Assembly: GCF_029960815.1 (NCBI RefSeq)
Contig: NZ_JASBRE010000020.1
Span: forward strand, 1-64,000
DNA from: Pseudomonas sp. AL03
Lineage (GTDB): Bacteria; Pseudomonadota; Gammaproteobacteria; Pseudomonadales; Pseudomonadaceae
Length of the DNA: 64,000 bases
Direction: 5' to 3'
In this document: positions 10,313 to 21,700 of the stretch, piece by piece
How the letters are laid out: every line of letters begins with the position of its first letter
Numbering within the stretch: the first letter of the stretch is position 1
Notes under the pieces: model-generated
The model's database searches: none
What the model was told of the DNA's origin: nothing
What the model saw: only the letters and a program-made list of their open reading frames with translations
Made by a program: the position numbers and the translations under genes

Positions 10313-12115
10313 ATGTCCGAGACGCTGCTCAGTTCCCGCAATCTGGCTTTCGAGCTGTATGAAGTCCTCGATGCCGAGGGCCTGACTCAGCGCGAGCGTT
10401 TCGCCGAGCACAACCGCGAGACTTTCGACGCCGCCATCGGCACCGCCCGCAACATCGCCGAGAAGTTCTTCGCCCCGCACAACCGCAAGGGTGACGAGAA
10501 CGAGCCGCGCTATGAAGACGGCCAGGCGATTCTGATTCCGGAGGTGAAACCGGCGGTGGATGCCTTCCTTGAAGCCGGTTTCCTCAACGCCGCGCGCAGT
10601 TTCGACGCCGGCGGCATGCAACTTCCTACGCTGTTGTCCCAAGCCTGCTTCGCGCACTTTCAGTCGGCCAACGCGGCGTCGACCTCTTATCCGTTCCTGA
10701 CCATGGGCGCGGCGAACCTGATCGAAAGCTTCGGCACCGAGGAGCAGAAACAGCGCTTCCTGCAACCGATGATCGACGGTCGCTTCTTCGGCACCATGGC
10801 CCTGACCGAGCCGCATGCTGGATCGTCGCTGTCGGATATTCGTACCCGCGCCGAGCCTGCGTCTGACGGCACCTATCGCTTGAAGGGCAACAAGATCTTC
10901 ATCTCCGGCGGCGATCACCCGTTGTCGGAAAACATCGTGCACATGGTGCTGGCGAAATTGCCGGACGCACCGGCCGGGGTAAAAGGTATTTCGCTGTTCA
11001 TCGCGCCCAAGTTTTTGGTCAACGATGACGGCAGTCTCGGCAAGCGCAACGACGTGCTGCTGGCCGGCTTGTTTCACAAAATGGGCTGGCGCGGCACCAC
11101 CTCCACTGCACTGAATTTCGGCGATAACGGCGAGTGTGTCGGCTACCTTGTGGGCAAGCCGCACCATGGCCTGAGCTACATGTTCCAGATGATGAACGAA
11201 GCGCGGATCGGCGTCGGCATGGGCGCGGTGATGCTCGGTTACGCCGGCTATCTGTATTCCCTGGAGTACGCCCGCGAGCGTCCGCAGGGTCGCGTGCCGG
11301 ACAGCAAAGACCCGAACACTGCACCGGTGGCGATCATTCAGCACGCCGACGTCAAACGCATGTTGCTGACTCAGAAAGCCTACGTCGAAGGCTCGTTCGA
11401 CCTCGGGCTGTACGCGGCACGGCTGTTCGATGACACCACGACCCTTGAGACTGAAGCCGAGCGTAAACAGGCCCATGAGCTGCTGGATTTGCTGACACCG
11501 ATCGTCAAGTCCTGGCCGTCGGAGTTTTGCCTGAAGGCCAACGAACTGGCGATCCAGATTCTTGGCGGTCACGGTTACACCCGCGAATACCCGGTTGAGC
11601 AGTACTACCGCGACAACCGTTTGAACCCGATTCATGAAGGCACGCACGGTATTCAGTCGCTGGACCTGTTGGGCCGCAAACTGGCGCAGAACGGTGGCGC
11701 AGGGCTCAAGCAACTGATTCGACTGATCGCCGACACTGCTGAGCGAGCGCAGGCGCATGAGTCGTTGACCGCGCTGCGTGAACCGCTGGAGAAACTGGTG
11801 GCACGCCTGCAAACAGTGACGATTGGTTTGCTGACGGATTTGGGGCAAGGCAAGGTCAACAGCAGCCTGGCGAACTCGGCGCTGTACCTGAAGGTGTTCG
11901 GGCACACGGTGATTGGCTGGCGCTGGCTGGAACAGGCGATTCGCGCCGAAGAAGGGTTGGCCAAAGGGAATGCGGCGGATGCGAGCTTCTATAAGGGCAA
12001 GCTGCAGGCGGCGCGGTATTTCCTGACGTGGGAAGTGCCGGGTTGCCACCATGAGCTGGCGATTCTTGAGGCTCGGGATGATGTGTGCCTGGGGATGCAG
12101 GATGAGTGGTTCTGA
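10313..12115 (+). CDS. Acyl-CoA dehydrogenase, 600-residue DmdC-like class
   Basis: A cytoplasmic FAD-dependent acyl-CoA dehydrogenase that introduces an alpha-beta double bond into an acyl-CoA; the exact substrate cannot be read from sequence. At 600 residues it belongs to the long class with an extra N-terminal segment and an acetyl-CoA-dehydrogenase-like C-terminal domain. Family signatures include GTMALTEPHAGSSLSDI for the flavin-binding strand, GNKIFISGGDH, and LGGHGYTREYPVEQYYRDNR near the end of the catalytic core. ATG at 10313 follows AGGTAGG. It stands alone between two REP-type repeats. From memory, P. aeruginosa has a similar gene just before the NhaP2 antiporter, consistent with the order here. 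Confidence 0.9.
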   Translation: MSETLLSSRNLAFELYEVLDAEGLTQRERFAEHNRETFDAAIGTARNIAEKFFAPHNRKGDENEPRYEDGQAILIPEVKPAVDAFLEAGFLNAARSFDAGGMQLPTLLSQACFAHFQSANAASTSYPFLTMGAANLIESFGTEEQKQRFLQPMIDGRFFGTMALTEPHAGSSLSDIRTRAEPASDGTYRLKGNKIFISGGDHPLSENIVHMVLAKLPDAPAGVKGISLFIAPKFLVNDDGSLGKRNDVLLAGLFHKMGWRGTTSTALNFGDNGECVGYLVGKPHHGLSYMFQMMNEARIGVGMGAVMLGYAGYLYSLEYARERPQGRVPDSKDPNTAPVAIIQHADVKRMLLTQKAYVEGSFDLGLYAARLFDDTTTLETEAERKQAHELLDLLTPIVKSWPSEFCLKANELAIQILGGHGYTREYPVEQYYRDNRLNPIHEGTHGIQSLDLLGRKLAQNGGAGLKQLIRLIADTAERAQAHESLTALREPLEKLVARLQTVTIGLLTDLGQGKVNSSLANSALYLKVFGHTVIGWRWLEQAIRAEEGLAKGNAADASFYKGKLQAARYFLTWEVPGCHHELAILEARDDVCLGMQDEWF

Positions 12116-12125
12116 TCCCTCACAC

Positions 12126-12232
12126 TGATCGTTCCCACGCTCTGCGTGGGAATGCCTCAGGGGACGCTCCGCGTTCCAATGGGACGCGGAGCGTCCCGGG
12201 TTGCATTCCCACGCAGAGCGTGGGAACGATCA
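12126..12232. repeat. REP-type palindromic element (family A), copy 2
   Basis: Same element as at 10097, with identical outer inverted ends and a slightly different centre: the middle hairpin is GGGACGCTCCGCGTTCC instead of the GTGACGC version. It lies between convergent genes, the acyl-CoA dehydrogenase and a chemoreceptor, where its hairpins might also end transcription. Confidence 0.85.
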
Positions 12233-12242
12233 GTCACAAGTA

Positions 12243-14180
12243 TCAGCTCAGTTTGAAACCACCCATCTGCCGCGCCAGATCATCCGCCAACCGCTGCAAC
12301 GTCTGGCAATCCTCACGACAAGCCCTGACCTCCCCAGCCGTTGCCCGAGCCAAATCGGAAATCCCCTGCACGTTGCGGTTGATCTCTTCGGTCACCGCCG
12401 ACTGCTCTTCCGTCGCGGTCGCTACTTGATGGTTCATGTCGCTGATCCGCTCGACCTGCCCGGTGATCGCCGTCAACGACGCCCCGGTGCGCTGGCTCGA
12501 CTCAACCCCAGTGCCCGTCGCCGCCTGCCCCGAATGCATCGACGAGACCGCATTCTCCGCGCCTTGCTTGAGGCTGCCGATCATCTGCTGAATCTCATCA
12601 GTCGACGACTGAGTCCGCCGCGCCAACGTGCGCACCTCATCCGCCACCACGGCAAACCCACGGCCCATGTCCCCGGCTCGCGCCGCTTCAATGGCCGCGT
12701 TAAGCGCCAGCAAATTGGTCTGCTCGGAAATCCCGCGAATCACCGCCAACACCTGATCAATGGACGCCACTTGATGGGCCAGCTCACCCACCGCACTCGC
12801 GGCGAGGCCGATTTCGGCAGACATGCTTTCAATATGCCGGATCGATCCGCCCACCACTTCCCGCGCCTGCATCGCCTCATCACGGGCGTTTTGCGAAGCC
12901 ATCGCGGCGTTACCGGCGTTTTGGGCGATTTCCTGCACCGTCAGGCCCATTTCGTGGACGGCGGTGGCGACCATGTCGGTCATTTCCTGCTGACGGCCGG
13001 AGCGTTCGGCGGTGTTGTCCACCACCCGCGCCACTTGGCCGACTGCCGTGCGCAAACGCTCGCTGGTGGTCAGCACTTCGCCAATCATGTCGCGCTGACT
13101 TTCCAGGAACCGATTGAAGCCACGCGCCAGGTCACCCAGCTCATCGGCGCGACTGGAATCTAACCTGTGGGTCAAATCTCCCCCACCGCTACCGATGGCT
13201 ACAAGCGCCGCTGTTACCTGACGAATCGGGCGCACCAATCCGCGGGCCAGCAACACCACCAGCAACAGGCACACCAGCGCCACCGCCAGGCCGATGGCGC
13301 TGCTGGTCCACATGGCGCGGCGGGCTTCGGCGTAGATTTGCGACTGCGGCACTTCGGCCACCAGGGTCCAGCCCAAGTCCCTCAGCGGCAGGCTCAGCGC
13401 CAGATAATCTTCGCCGTCGCGGACAAAGCTACTGTTGGTGGCAACTTTTTGACCCATCACCGCTTGTGCGGCAGTTGCACCAATTTGCTCGGCCAACGTG
13501 CGTTTGCCGCTGAATTGCGCCTCGGGATGAACCTGGATCAAACCGTCGGAACGCACGAGATAGACCTTGCCGCGCTCACCGAAGTTGAAGTTGTGGATCA
13601 ACTCCGACAGCTCTTTCATGCTCAGGCCAAGCCCGGCAACGCCCACGACTTTGCCGGCCTGCTCGACTTTGAGGTCGATGAACAGCGCCAATTCTCCGGT
13701 CGCGGTGTCATTGTCGATATTGAGGGTTCGCGGCTGATTGCTGTCGAGAAACGAGTAGAACCAGGCGTCTTTGGGGTTGGAGCGGCTGAGGGTCCGGTCC
13801 AGACCTTTTTCAGTGAAGTAATTGCTTGAGGGAGTGCCGACGATCAGCGCGGTAAAGGCCTTGTGCTCGGCGCGGATGCCTTCCAGATACCGCACGAACG
13901 TGGCGGTCTGGGCGCTGTTTTCGCCCCCGGCCAACCAGTCGCGCACCATGCTATTGCTGGCGATGTCCTTGGCGGCGGTGAGGGGTTGAACGAGGATTCG
14001 CTCGATGTCGTTGCGCATCGCTTCGATGCTCGACGGCAGCGCTTGTTCGACCAGATAGCGCTGGGCGAGACGGTTGACCACGAGGGTATAAACGCCAACC
14101 ACGATCAGAATGCTGACCAGCAGGGCGGTGCCCATACTCAGGATCAACTGCCATTGAATACTGCGTCGCCAGAACTGCAT
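12243..14180 (-). CDS. Methyl-accepting chemotaxis protein with dCache-type sensor
   Basis: A 645-residue inner-membrane chemoreceptor. A first membrane helix at about 11-33 is followed by a periplasmic region of roughly 255 residues with Cache-like patterns (DAWFYSF, then [11 protein letters not shown] and [10 protein letters not shown]). A second membrane helix is near 290-312, followed by HAMP and a cytoplasmic signalling domain carrying the highly conserved hairpin tip [18 protein letters not shown]. The long frame extends to 14252, but ATG at 14180 precedes the membrane helix and follows GGGGTG. The ligand cannot be predicted; dCache receptors often bind amino acids, amines or organic acids. 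It converges on the acyl-CoA dehydrogenase gene. Confidence 0.92.
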   Translation of the reverse strand: MQFWRRSIQWQLILSMGTALLVSILIVVGVYTLVVNRLAQRYLVEQALPSSIEAMRNDIERILVQPLTAAKDIASNSMVRDWLAGGENSAQTATFVRYLEGIRAEHKAFTALIVGTPSSNYFTEKGLDRTLSRSNPKDAWFYSFLDSNQPRTLNIDNDTATGELALFIDLKVEQAGKVVGVAGLGLSMKELSELIHNFNFGERGKVYLVRSDGLIQVHPEAQFSGKRTLAEQIGATAAQAVMGQKVATNSSFVRDGEDYLALSLPLRDLGWTLVAEVPQSQIYAEARRAMWTSSAIGLAVALVCLLLVVLLARGLVRPIRQVTAALVAIGSGGGDLTHRLDSSRADELGDLARGFNRFLESQRDMIGEVLTTSERLRTAVGQVARVVDNTAERSGRQQEMTDMVATAVHEMGLTVQEIAQNAGNAAMASQNARDEAMQAREVVGGSIRHIESMSAEIGLAASAVGELAHQVASIDQVLAVIRGISEQTNLLALNAAIEAARAGDMGRGFAVVADEVRTLARRTQSSTDEIQQMIGSLKQGAENAVSSMHSGQAATGTGVESSQRTGASLTAITGQVERISDMNHQVATATEEQSAVTEEINRNVQGISDLARATAGEVRACREDCQTLQRLADDLARQMGGFKLS

Positions 14181-14229
14181 GGAGCACCCCCAAAGAATAA
14201 GAGGCTGAAACACTGCAACAGCCGTGCCG

Positions 14230-14241
14230 ATTGTATACAAT
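14230..14241. promoter_or_regulatory. Perfect 12-bp palindrome, GntR-type operator candidate
   Basis: ATTGTATACAAT is a perfect palindrome about 50 bases upstream of the minus-strand chemoreceptor start and about 40 bases past the end of the ZapA-like gene. Its TTGTATACAA core resembles operators of GntR-family (FCD) regulators. No GntR gene is nearby, so the regulator would be encoded elsewhere. The assignment rests on pattern only. Confidence 0.4.
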
Positions 14242-14280
14242 GCAAACGACAATTTATTCCTTGGTTGTGCGCAAAGCCGA

Positions 14281-14583
14281 TCAGGCCTGATTGATCGTCT
14301 TGGAGATCACTTCAACCGTGGCGCTGACTTGCTCTTGGTAACGGTCGAGTTCCTGCTTGTGCCGTTTCTGCATTTCGATCTGCTGGGAGCACAGATTCAT
14401 CGCCGCCAGCACCAGCAAGCGGTCACCGATCAGCGTCGGGTACTTCTTTTTGGTGTCGGCCAGGGCAGCCTTCAGCATTAATGCGGCGTCCAGCAGGGTT
14501 TGCTCTTCCCCGGCCGGCGCCTTGATCGAATAGTCCTCCCCCAGGATCGAGACGACTTTTACCCCTGCGGCGCCGTGACTCAT
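14281..14583 (-). CDS. ZapA-like cell division protein, divergent paralogue
   Basis: A 100-residue protein with the ZapA layout: an N-terminal beta region ([20 protein letters not shown]), a middle motif around [15 protein letters not shown], and a C-terminal coiled coil. ZapA bundles FtsZ filaments at the division site. The usual Pseudomonas ZapA, as I recall, starts differently (VTVQILDKEYCI) and sits beside 6S RNA and a 5-formyl-THF cyclo-ligase gene, none of which is here, so this may be a second, specialised copy. Its start overlaps the stop of the upstream coiled-coil gene (ATGA), so the pair is coupled. Confidence 0.7.
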   Translation of the reverse strand: MSHGAAGVKVVSILGEDYSIKAPAGEEQTLLDAALMLKAALADTKKKYPTLIGDRLLVLAAMNLCSQQIEMQKRHKQELDRYQEQVSATVEVISKTINQA

Positions 14584-14810
14584 GCGCTGACTGGGCCGGC
14601 GCTGACGCGCTCAACCAGGGCCTGGATGCGTGCCGCAGTGGCACCTTGCTTCTCTTCCTGCTCCATCAGACTCAGCTGCAGGCTTTCGTTTTCATCCTTG
14701 GCCTGGGCCAATTCTGCGCTCAGGGTTTGGTGGGTGCCGAGCAGGGTCTGGTTCTGTTGCACCAGGTCGCTGACCAGCTGTTCCAATTGGCTTAGGGATG
14801 CTTCCAACAT
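14580..14810 (-). CDS. Small coiled-coil protein, TIGR02449/ZapB-like
   Basis: A 76-residue, almost entirely coiled-coil protein (LSQLEQLVSDLVQQNQTLL then LAQAKDENESLQLSL). Such proteins are commonly paired with ZapA in Pseudomonas and resemble ZapB, which links the Z ring to other factors. I start it at ATG 14810; the longer frame to 14888 adds 26 residues without coiled-coil character. It overlaps the following ZapA-like gene by four bases. Confidence 0.65.
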   Translation of the reverse strand: MLEASLSQLEQLVSDLVQQNQTLLGTHQTLSAELAQAKDENESLQLSLMEQEEKQGATAARIQALVERVSAGPVSA

Positions 14811-15003
14811 TTTGATTTTCCAAGCATTTTCAAGGGGCGCGTACGATAAAGAAAAGTCACCATGGATGCCAGGGTTATCCAGGCGCAAGGCCTTGATTTT
14901 GCTGGCGGGCGACCTTCCTCGCGAACTTTAAAGACTGTGATTGGCGGATCTGGTTCCTGCACTTCGTCGCCCGGGCGGTTGTGCGACAAATACGCGCAGA
15001 GGC

Positions 15004-15030
15004 TCAAGACTTTAGTCGTATGACCGATAA
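15004..15030 (+). promoter_or_regulatory. FliA (sigma-28) promoter candidate for the chemoreceptor
   Basis: TCAAGACT, 11 bases, then ACCGATAA matches the flagellar sigma-28 pattern TAAAGTTT-N11-GCCGATAA at 12 of 16 positions, with the exact spacing. It lies 55 bases upstream of the chemoreceptor start at 15086. Chemoreceptor genes are classic sigma-28 targets. Confidence 0.6.
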
Positions 15031-15085
15031 GTCACCCATACGTCAGTCTCAGCGCCGCACGGATGCGCTTTTTTCGGTAAACACC

Positions 15086-16711
15086 ATGTCCCTTCGCAAT
15101 ATGAATATCGCACCGCGGGCGTTCCTCGGCTTCACCCTGATTGGCGCCATGCTGCTGATCCTGGGGGTGTTCGCCCTGAACCAGATGAGCAAGATTCGCG
15201 GCGCCGCCGAGGAGATTACCTCGAACAGCGTACCGAGCATCAAAAGCCTCGACGAGTTCACTCAACTGACCCTGCGCTTGCGCGTCTTGTCTTATCGCCT
15301 ATTAGTGAACCGCGAGCCAGAAGTCCAGCAAAAAACCCTGGACCTGCTGGAAACACGTAATCAGCAGATCCGAGTGGCTCAGACGGTCTACGAAAAACTG
15401 ATCGCCAGCCCACAGGAGCGTGCGGCCTATGATCAGTACGTGCAACTGCTGGGGCAGTACCGCCAGATCGAAGACCGCATGAAGAGCCTGTCGCGCAACA
15501 ATCAAGTGGATGAACTGCGCACCCTGCTCAACACTGATTTGCTGACCAATTCCGAAGCAGTCAACACCGTGCTCAACCGTTTGCTGGAGATCAACACTCA
15601 GCAGACCGTCGACACCAATCAGCAAGCTGCCGACCAGTACGCCTCAGCATTCAATCTTGTGGTCACGCTGCTGGTGATCGCTACCGGCCTGACCCTGCTT
15701 TTCGCCTGGTTGCTGACCAACAGCATCACCAAGCCGATCGCCAATGCCCTGAGCGCCGCCGAAGAAATTGCCGAAGGCAACCTGACTCGCCCGATCACTG
15801 TCGACGGTGAGGACGAAGCCGGTCGTTTGCTGCTGGCCATGTCGAAGATGCAGGACAAGCTGCGCGACACCCTGCAACGGATTTCCGGCTCTGCCACGCA
15901 ACTGGCGTCCGCCGCTGAAGAACTCAACAGTGTCACTGACGAAAGCGCCCGTGGCCTGACCCAGCAGAACAACGAAATTGAACAGGCCGCCACCGCCGTC
16001 AATGAAATGACCAGCGCCGTGGAAGAAGTCGCGCGCAATGCCGTCAGCACGTCCGAAGCCTCGAAGAACGCCACCACCTCTGCCGGTGATGGCCGTGACC
16101 TGGTGCAGGAAACCGTCAGCGCCATCGAACGCATGAGCGCCGATGTGCAGAGCACCGCGACCCTGATCGGCGACCTGGCCAATGAGTCCCGTGACATTGG
16201 CAAAGTGCTGGACGTGATTCGCGGCCTGGCTGACCAGACCAACCTGCTGGCGTTGAACGCGGCCATCGAAGCAGCCCGTGCCGGTGAAGCCGGTCGTGGT
16301 TTCGCCGTGGTAGCTGACGAAGTTCGTGCCCTGGCCCATCGTACTCAGCAGTCGACCAGCGAAATCGAACGCATGATCGGCAGCATCCAGAGCGGCACCG
16401 AGCACGCGGTGGATTCGATGCGCAACAGCACCGAGCGCGCCGAGTCGACGCTGAACATTGCCCGTGGTGCTGGCATGTCGCTGGACACTATTAACAGTGC
16501 GATCGTCGAAATCAACGAACGCAACCTGGTGATCGCCAGCGCCGCCGAAGAGCAGGCGCAGGTGGCCCGCGAAGTGGACCGCAATCTGGTGAACATTCGT
16601 GATCTGTCGGTGCAGTCGGCAACCGGGGCGAATCAGACGAGTGCTGCCAGCAATGAGTTGTCGCGGTTGGCGTTGGATCTGAACAATATGGTTGGGCGGT
16701 TTAGCCTCTAA
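15086..16711 (+). CDS. Methyl-accepting chemotaxis protein with four-helix-bundle sensor
   Basis: A 541-residue chemoreceptor. The start [16 protein letters not shown] at 15086 is typical of Pseudomonas receptors; an upstream in-frame extension is not hydrophobic. Membrane helix 1 is at about 10-30. A helical periplasmic domain of about 155 residues follows, rich in Gln and Glu, as in Tar-like four-helix bundles. Membrane helix 2 is near 190-210 ([20 protein letters not shown]), followed by HAMP and a signalling domain with the tip [21 protein letters not shown] sigma-28-like promoter lies upstream, so the gene is probably expressed with the flagellar regulon. The ligand is unknown. Confidence 0.93.
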   Translation: MSLRNMNIAPRAFLGFTLIGAMLLILGVFALNQMSKIRGAAEEITSNSVPSIKSLDEFTQLTLRLRVLSYRLLVNREPEVQQKTLDLLETRNQQIRVAQTVYEKLIASPQERAAYDQYVQLLGQYRQIEDRMKSLSRNNQVDELRTLLNTDLLTNSEAVNTVLNRLLEINTQQTVDTNQQAADQYASAFNLVVTLLVIATGLTLLFAWLLTNSITKPIANALSAAEEIAEGNLTRPITVDGEDEAGRLLLAMSKMQDKLRDTLQRISGSATQLASAAEELNSVTDESARGLTQQNNEIEQAATAVNEMTSAVEEVARNAVSTSEASKNATTSAGDGRDLVQETVSAIERMSADVQSTATLIGDLANESRDIGKVLDVIRGLADQTNLLALNAAIEAARAGEAGRGFAVVADEVRALAHRTQQSTSEIERMIGSIQSGTEHAVDSMRNSTERAESTLNIARGAGMSLDTINSAIVEINERNLVIASAAEEQAQVAREVDRNLVNIRDLSVQSATGANQTSAASNELSRLALDLNNMVGRFSL

Positions 16712-16719
16712 CCCGTAAC

Positions 16720-16830
16720 TGATCGTTCCCACGCTCCCGCGTGGGAATGCAGCCCGGGACGCTCTGCGTCCCAGAAGCCGAACGCGGAGCGTCCGTTGAA
16801 GCATTCCCACGCAGAGCGTGGGAACGATCA
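16720..16830. repeat. REP-type palindromic element (family A), copy 3
   Basis: A 111-base copy of the element at 10097, with the same outer inverted ends. The left hairpin loop reads CTCCC instead of CTCTG, so the hairpins vary by copy. It lies between the chemoreceptor stop and the promoter of the antiporter gene. Confidence 0.85.
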
Positions 16831-16864
16831 CCCTCCCTGTGCCTCCCGCTGCTGCAAAACCTTT

Positions 16865-16895
16865 TTGACAGCATCACATTTCAACAGGTTAGAAT
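16865..16895 (+). promoter_or_regulatory. Sigma-70 promoter candidate for nhaP2
   Basis: A perfect TTGACA at 16865-16870 is followed by TAGAAT at 16890-16895 (spacing 19; 18 if read as TTAGAA). Transcription would start near 16902, about 55 bases before the TTG start of the antiporter gene. Confidence 0.5.
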
Positions 16896-16957
16896 CGCTG
16901 GCACGCAGACTGCATGGTCAGTTTGTGCCCGCCTTTCAGCTTCCTGGAGTACTGCCT

Positions 16958-18700
16958 TTGAATGCGACGACCATCAACAGCCTGTTCTTGATCGGCGCGT
17001 TGCTGGTAGGTGCGAGCATTCTGGTGAGCTCACTTTCATCGCGCCTCGGTATCCCGATTCTGGTGATCATCCTCGCGGTGGGCATGTCGGCCGGTGTCGA
17101 CGGTGCCGGCATTGTTTTTGATAACTACCCAACGGCTTATCTGGTCGGCAACCTCGCCCTGGCAGTCATCCTGCTCGACGGCGGCTTGCGCACCCGGGTT
17201 ACCAGCTTCCGCGTGGCGTTATGGCCGGCGCTGTCGCTCGCGACGGTCGGGGTGTTGATTACCACCGGGCTGACCGGCATGGCAGCCGCCTGGCTGTTCA
17301 ACCTGAACCTGATTCAGGGCCTGCTGATCGGCGCGATCGTCGGCTCCACCGACGCCGCGGCGGTGTTCTCGCTGCTCGGCGGCAAAGGCTTGAACGAACG
17401 GGTCACCGCCACCCTCGAGATCGAGTCCGGCAGCAACGACCCGATGGCGGTGTTCCTCACCGTAACCCTGATCGACATGCTCGCCAGCGGCCAGACCGGT
17501 CTGCACTGGAGTCTGCTCGGGCACTTTATTCGTGAATTCGGTATCGGTGCCGTCATCGGCCTGGGTGGCGGCTGGGTCATGCTGCAACTGGTCAACCGTA
17601 TCCACTTGGCCACCGGCCTTTATCCGATTTTGGTCATTGCCGGCGGATTGGTCGTGTTTGCCCTGACCAACGCCTTGCACGGCAGCGGCTTTTTGGCGGT
17701 GTACCTGTGCGGCCTGGTTATCGGCAACCGCCCGGTGCGCAGCCGCCACGGCATTTTGCACATGCTCGATGGCATGGCCTGGCTGGCGCAAATCGGCATG
17801 TTCCTGGTGCTGGGGTTGCTGGTGACGCCCCATGACTTGTTGCCGATTGCCCTGCCCGCTCTGGGTCTGGCGCTGTGGATGATTCTGTTTGCCCGGCCGT
17901 TGTCGGTGATGGTCGGTCTGCTGCCGTTCAAGGCGTTCCATGGGCGCGAGAAAACGTTCATTTCCTGGGTCGGGTTACGCGGCGCGGTCCCGATCATTCT
18001 GGCGGTGTTCCCGCTGATGGCCGGCCTGCCCAACGCCCAGCTCTACTTCAACCTCGCGTTCTTTATCGTGTTGGTGTCGCTGCTGGTGCAGGGCACGAGC
18101 CTGCCATGGGTGGCGAAGCTTTTGAAAGTGACCGTTCCGCCGGAGCCTGCGCCGATCTCCCGCGCCGCCCTGGAAGTGCACGTCACCAGTGAGTGGGAGC
18201 TGTTCGTTTATCGCCTCGGCGCCGAGAAATGGTGCATCGGCTCGCCCCTTCGCGAACTGAAAATGCCCGAAGGTACTCGCATTGCAGCCCTGTTTCGTGG
18301 CCAGCAACTGCTCCATCCGTCGGGTAGTACGGTGCTCGAAGTCGATGATTTGCTGTGTGTAATCGGCCATGAACACAACCTTCCGGCCCTCGGAAAACTC
18401 TTCAGTCAGGCACCGCAACGAGGCCTCGATTTGCGCTTCTTCGGCGACTTCGTGCTCGAAGGAGACGCCCAGCTGGCCGCGGTTGCTGCGTTGTACGGAT
18501 TGAAAGTGGAAGGCATCGATCCGGACATGTCCCTGGGCCATTTCATTGCCCAGAAAGTGGGCGGCGCACCCGTGGTCGGCGACCAGGTGGAGTGGAACAA
18601 CACCATTTGGACCGTCGCGGTCATGGAGGGGAACAAGATCGGTAAAGTGGGCGTCAGATTCCCCGAAGGAAGTCGCCCCGGTCCGGGCTTGTTCCTCTAA
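16958..18700 (+). CDS. nhaP2: K+/H+ antiporter NhaP2 (CvrA)
   Basis: A CPA1-family inner-membrane antiporter, annotated in relatives as exchanging K+ for H+. I start it at TTG 16958, giving 580 residues beginning [16 protein letters not shown], because GGAG lies eight bases upstream and this matches the family N-terminus; the open frame extends to 16796, through repeat sequence, and that extension is not plausible protein. About 12 membrane helices cover residues 1-395, including [14 protein letters not shown] and the [16 protein letters not shown] motif with the conserved acidic ion-site residues. The cytoplasmic tail (about 400-580) contains a TrkA-C-like regulatory part and a CorC/HlyC-like domain. 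It is followed after 34 bases by mscK, fitting a shared role in ion and osmotic balance. Confidence 0.92.
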   Translation: MNATTINSLFLIGALLVGASILVSSLSSRLGIPILVIILAVGMSAGVDGAGIVFDNYPTAYLVGNLALAVILLDGGLRTRVTSFRVALWPALSLATVGVLITTGLTGMAAAWLFNLNLIQGLLIGAIVGSTDAAAVFSLLGGKGLNERVTATLEIESGSNDPMAVFLTVTLIDMLASGQTGLHWSLLGHFIREFGIGAVIGLGGGWVMLQLVNRIHLATGLYPILVIAGGLVVFALTNALHGSGFLAVYLCGLVIGNRPVRSRHGILHMLDGMAWLAQIGMFLVLGLLVTPHDLLPIALPALGLALWMILFARPLSVMVGLLPFKAFHGREKTFISWVGLRGAVPIILAVFPLMAGLPNAQLYFNLAFFIVLVSLLVQGTSLPWVAKLLKVTVPPEPAPISRAALEVHVTSEWELFVYRLGAEKWCIGSPLRELKMPEGTRIAALFRGQQLLHPSGSTVLEVDDLLCVIGHEHNLPALGKLFSQAPQRGLDLRFFGDFVLEGDAQLAAVAALYGLKVEGIDPDMSLGHFIAQKVGGAPVVGDQVEWNNTIWTVAVMEGNKIGKVGVRFPEGSRPGPGLFL

Positions 18701-18734
18701 ACTCCATTCTTCGTCTCGCTTTCGATCGGTCTCT

Positions 18735-21700
18735 ATGTCAACCCTGCGCACCTTTTTCATCATCGCCCTGCTGGGCTTGAGTCTTTCTGTCGGTACATTG
18801 CAAGCGGCCGAACCTCCGTCCAGCGAAGCCGTGCAGGCGAACCTGAACAAGATCGCCGACCGCAAACTGCCGGAAGCCGATCAGAAAGCCCTGCAAACCA
18901 TCCTGCAAAACACGCTGACACAACTCAACAACCAGCGTGATTACGAGCAGAAGCTGGCCGATCTCAAACGGCAACTGGCCAGCGCCCCGAAGCAGAACAT
19001 CGAGAACCAGCGAGAACTGACCAAGCTCAAAGCCACCAACGTGTTGCCGGTGCCGCAACGCTATGCCAAAGAGCCTATTCAGCAACTGGAGCAGATGCTC
19101 ACTGAGCGCTCCACCCAGCAAAGCGATCTGCAGAAGGCCCTGGCCGACGCCAACAGCCTGGTCACTACCGCCCAAACCCGCCCCGAGCGCGCCCAAGCCG
19201 AAATTTCTACCAGCCAGACGCGCATCCAGCAGATCAACAACATCCTCAAGGCCGGCAAGGACAACGGCAAGACCGTGACCCCCGAGCAACGCGACCTGCT
19301 CAACGCCGAGCTCGCGGCGCTGAATGCCCTGATCCCGTTGCGGCGCCAGGAACTGGCCGGCAACAACCAACTGCAGGACCTGGGCAACAGCCAGCATGAC
19401 TTGCTCTCGGAAAAATCCGATCGCCTGGATAAGGAAATCCAGGCGCTACAAACCTTGATCAACCAGAAGCGTCTGGCGCAGTCCCAAGAGACCGTGACGC
19501 AGCAGTCCATCGAAGCGCAGAAGTCTGGCGGCAGCACGCTGCTGGCCACCGAAAGCGCGGCTAATCTGAAGCTCTCGGACTACCTGCTCAAAAGCACTGA
19601 CCGCCTCAACGAAGTCACTCAGCAGAACCTGCAGACCAAGCAGCAGCTGGACAACGTGACCCAAAGCGATTCGGCGCTGGACGAGCAAATCAACGTGCTC
19701 AAGGGCAGCCTGCTGCTCTCCAAGATTCTCTACAAACAGAAACAGGCCCTGCCACTCCTCAAGCTCGACCGCGACCTGGCCGACCAGATCGCCGACATTC
19801 GCCTCTATCAATTCGAAGTCAGCCAGCAACGGGAACTGCTCAGCAACCCGGCCACTTACGTCGACAATCTGCTGGCTACCCAGCCGCCGGAGCAGGTCAC
19901 CCCGCCGCTGCGCAAAAGCCTGCTGGAACTGGCCACGACCCGCGCCGATCTGCTGGAGCGCCTGAACCGCGAACTGAGCGCGGTGCTCAACGAATCCATC
20001 ACGTTGCAACTCAATCAGAAACAATTACTCAGCACTGCCCAAAGCCTGCGGGCGACCCTCGATGAGCAAATGTTCTGGATTCCCAGCAACAAGCCGCTGG
20101 ACCTGGAATGGATGCGCGCCGTGCCGGAACGCTTGGAGCGTCAGGTCACCACCCTGCCCTGGGCCTCGAGCCTGAGCGAATTGAGTGACGGGCTGACCCA
20201 GCGGCCGTTGTTGTTCCTGCCGCTGGCGTTGCTGATCGGTGCCCTGTTGTGGCGGCGCAAGAACCTCTATGCCCGACTGAACAAGGTTCACCAGGACATC
20301 GGTCACTTCAAGCGCGACAGCCAGTGGCACACGCCGCAGGCGATTCTGATCAACATTTTGCTGGCGATGCCGGTGTCTCTGGGCCTGGCCTTGTGTGGCC
20401 TGGCCTTGCAAATCGACGCCCGCGGACAGAACGCGAACATGGGCGCGGCGTTGCTGCAAATGGCTCAGGCCTGGCTGGTGTTCTACACCGCTTACCGGAT
20501 CCTCGCGCCAGGCGGCGTGGCCGAACTGCATTTCCGCTGGGAAAAACCCCAGGTCGAATTCCTTCAAGGTTGGGTCCGCCGGCTCGGGCTGGTGGTGATG
20601 GCCCTCGTCGCGGTGGTGGCGGTTGCCGAACTGCAACCCGCGACCCTGGCCGATGACGTGCTCGGCATGCCGGTGGTGTTGACCTGCTACGCCTTGATGG
20701 CCTGGCTGCTCAGCCGCTTGCTGATCAGCAGCCCGACTCACCAGAACGCTTCGCTGTTCCGCAAGGCCGTGGGGATCATGTTCACCGTCCTGCCGGTCGC
20801 GTTATTCGTGGCGGTGTGCTTCGGCTATTACTACACCGCGCTGAAGCTCAGCGACCGGTTGATCAACACCCTGTACCTGCTGATGTTCTGGCTGGTGATC
20901 GAAGCCACTTTCGTCCGAGGCCTTAGCGTGGCGGCACGGCGTCTGGCCTACCAGCGCGCCCTGGCCAAACGCCAGGCCGCGAAAGAGGCCGGCGACGGCG
21001 AAGCGGTGATCGAAGAGCCGACGCTGGATATCGAGAAGGTTAACGAACAGTCCCTGCGCCTGATCCGTCTGGCGCTGCTCGGCGGCTTCATCGCGGCGCT
21101 GTATTGGGCCTGGTCCGACTTGATCTCGGTGTTCTCGTACCTGGACAACGTCACCCTCTACGAATACACCAGCGGCACCGGCGCCAACATGAGCATGGTG
21201 CCGATCAGCATTGGCGACATGCTCGGCGCGCTGATCATCATCGGCATCACCTTCGCCCTCGCCCGCAACTTGCCGGGCCTGCTGGAAGTGTTGGTGTTGT
21301 CAAAGCTGAACCTGGCTCAGGGCAGTGCGTACGCCACCACCACGTTGCTGTCTTACGTGATCGCTGGCGTCGGTTTTGTCTCGACCCTGTCGACGCTTGG
21401 CGTGAGCTGGGACAAGTTGCAATGGCTGGTGGCGGCGCTATCGGTAGGTCTCGGTTTCGGGATGCAGGAAATTTTCGCGAACTTCATCTCCGGGATCATG
21501 ATCCTGTTCGAACGCCCGGTGCGGATCGGCGACACGATCACCATCGGCAACCTGTCGGGCACGGTGAGCAAGATCCGTATCCGCGCCACGACCATCACCG
21601 ACTTCGACCGCAAGGACATCATTGTCCCGAACAAGACGTTCATCACCGGGCAACTGATCAACTGGTCCCTGACCGACACCATCACCCGAGTGACCCTCAA

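Noticed and set aside
10096-10362. Short frames beginning with Ile-Val-Pro-Thr-Leu at several sites
   Set aside because: They are translations of the family A repeats and recur only because the repeat recurs.
10277-12052. Minus-strand open frame of 591 codons
   Set aside because: It is the antisense of the acyl-CoA dehydrogenase gene, whose product has clear motifs; the antisense product has none.
14181-14280. 6S RNA next to the zapA-like gene
   Set aside because: The gap to the chemoreceptor is only about 100 bases and shows no large bulged hairpin, so a full 6S RNA cannot fit.
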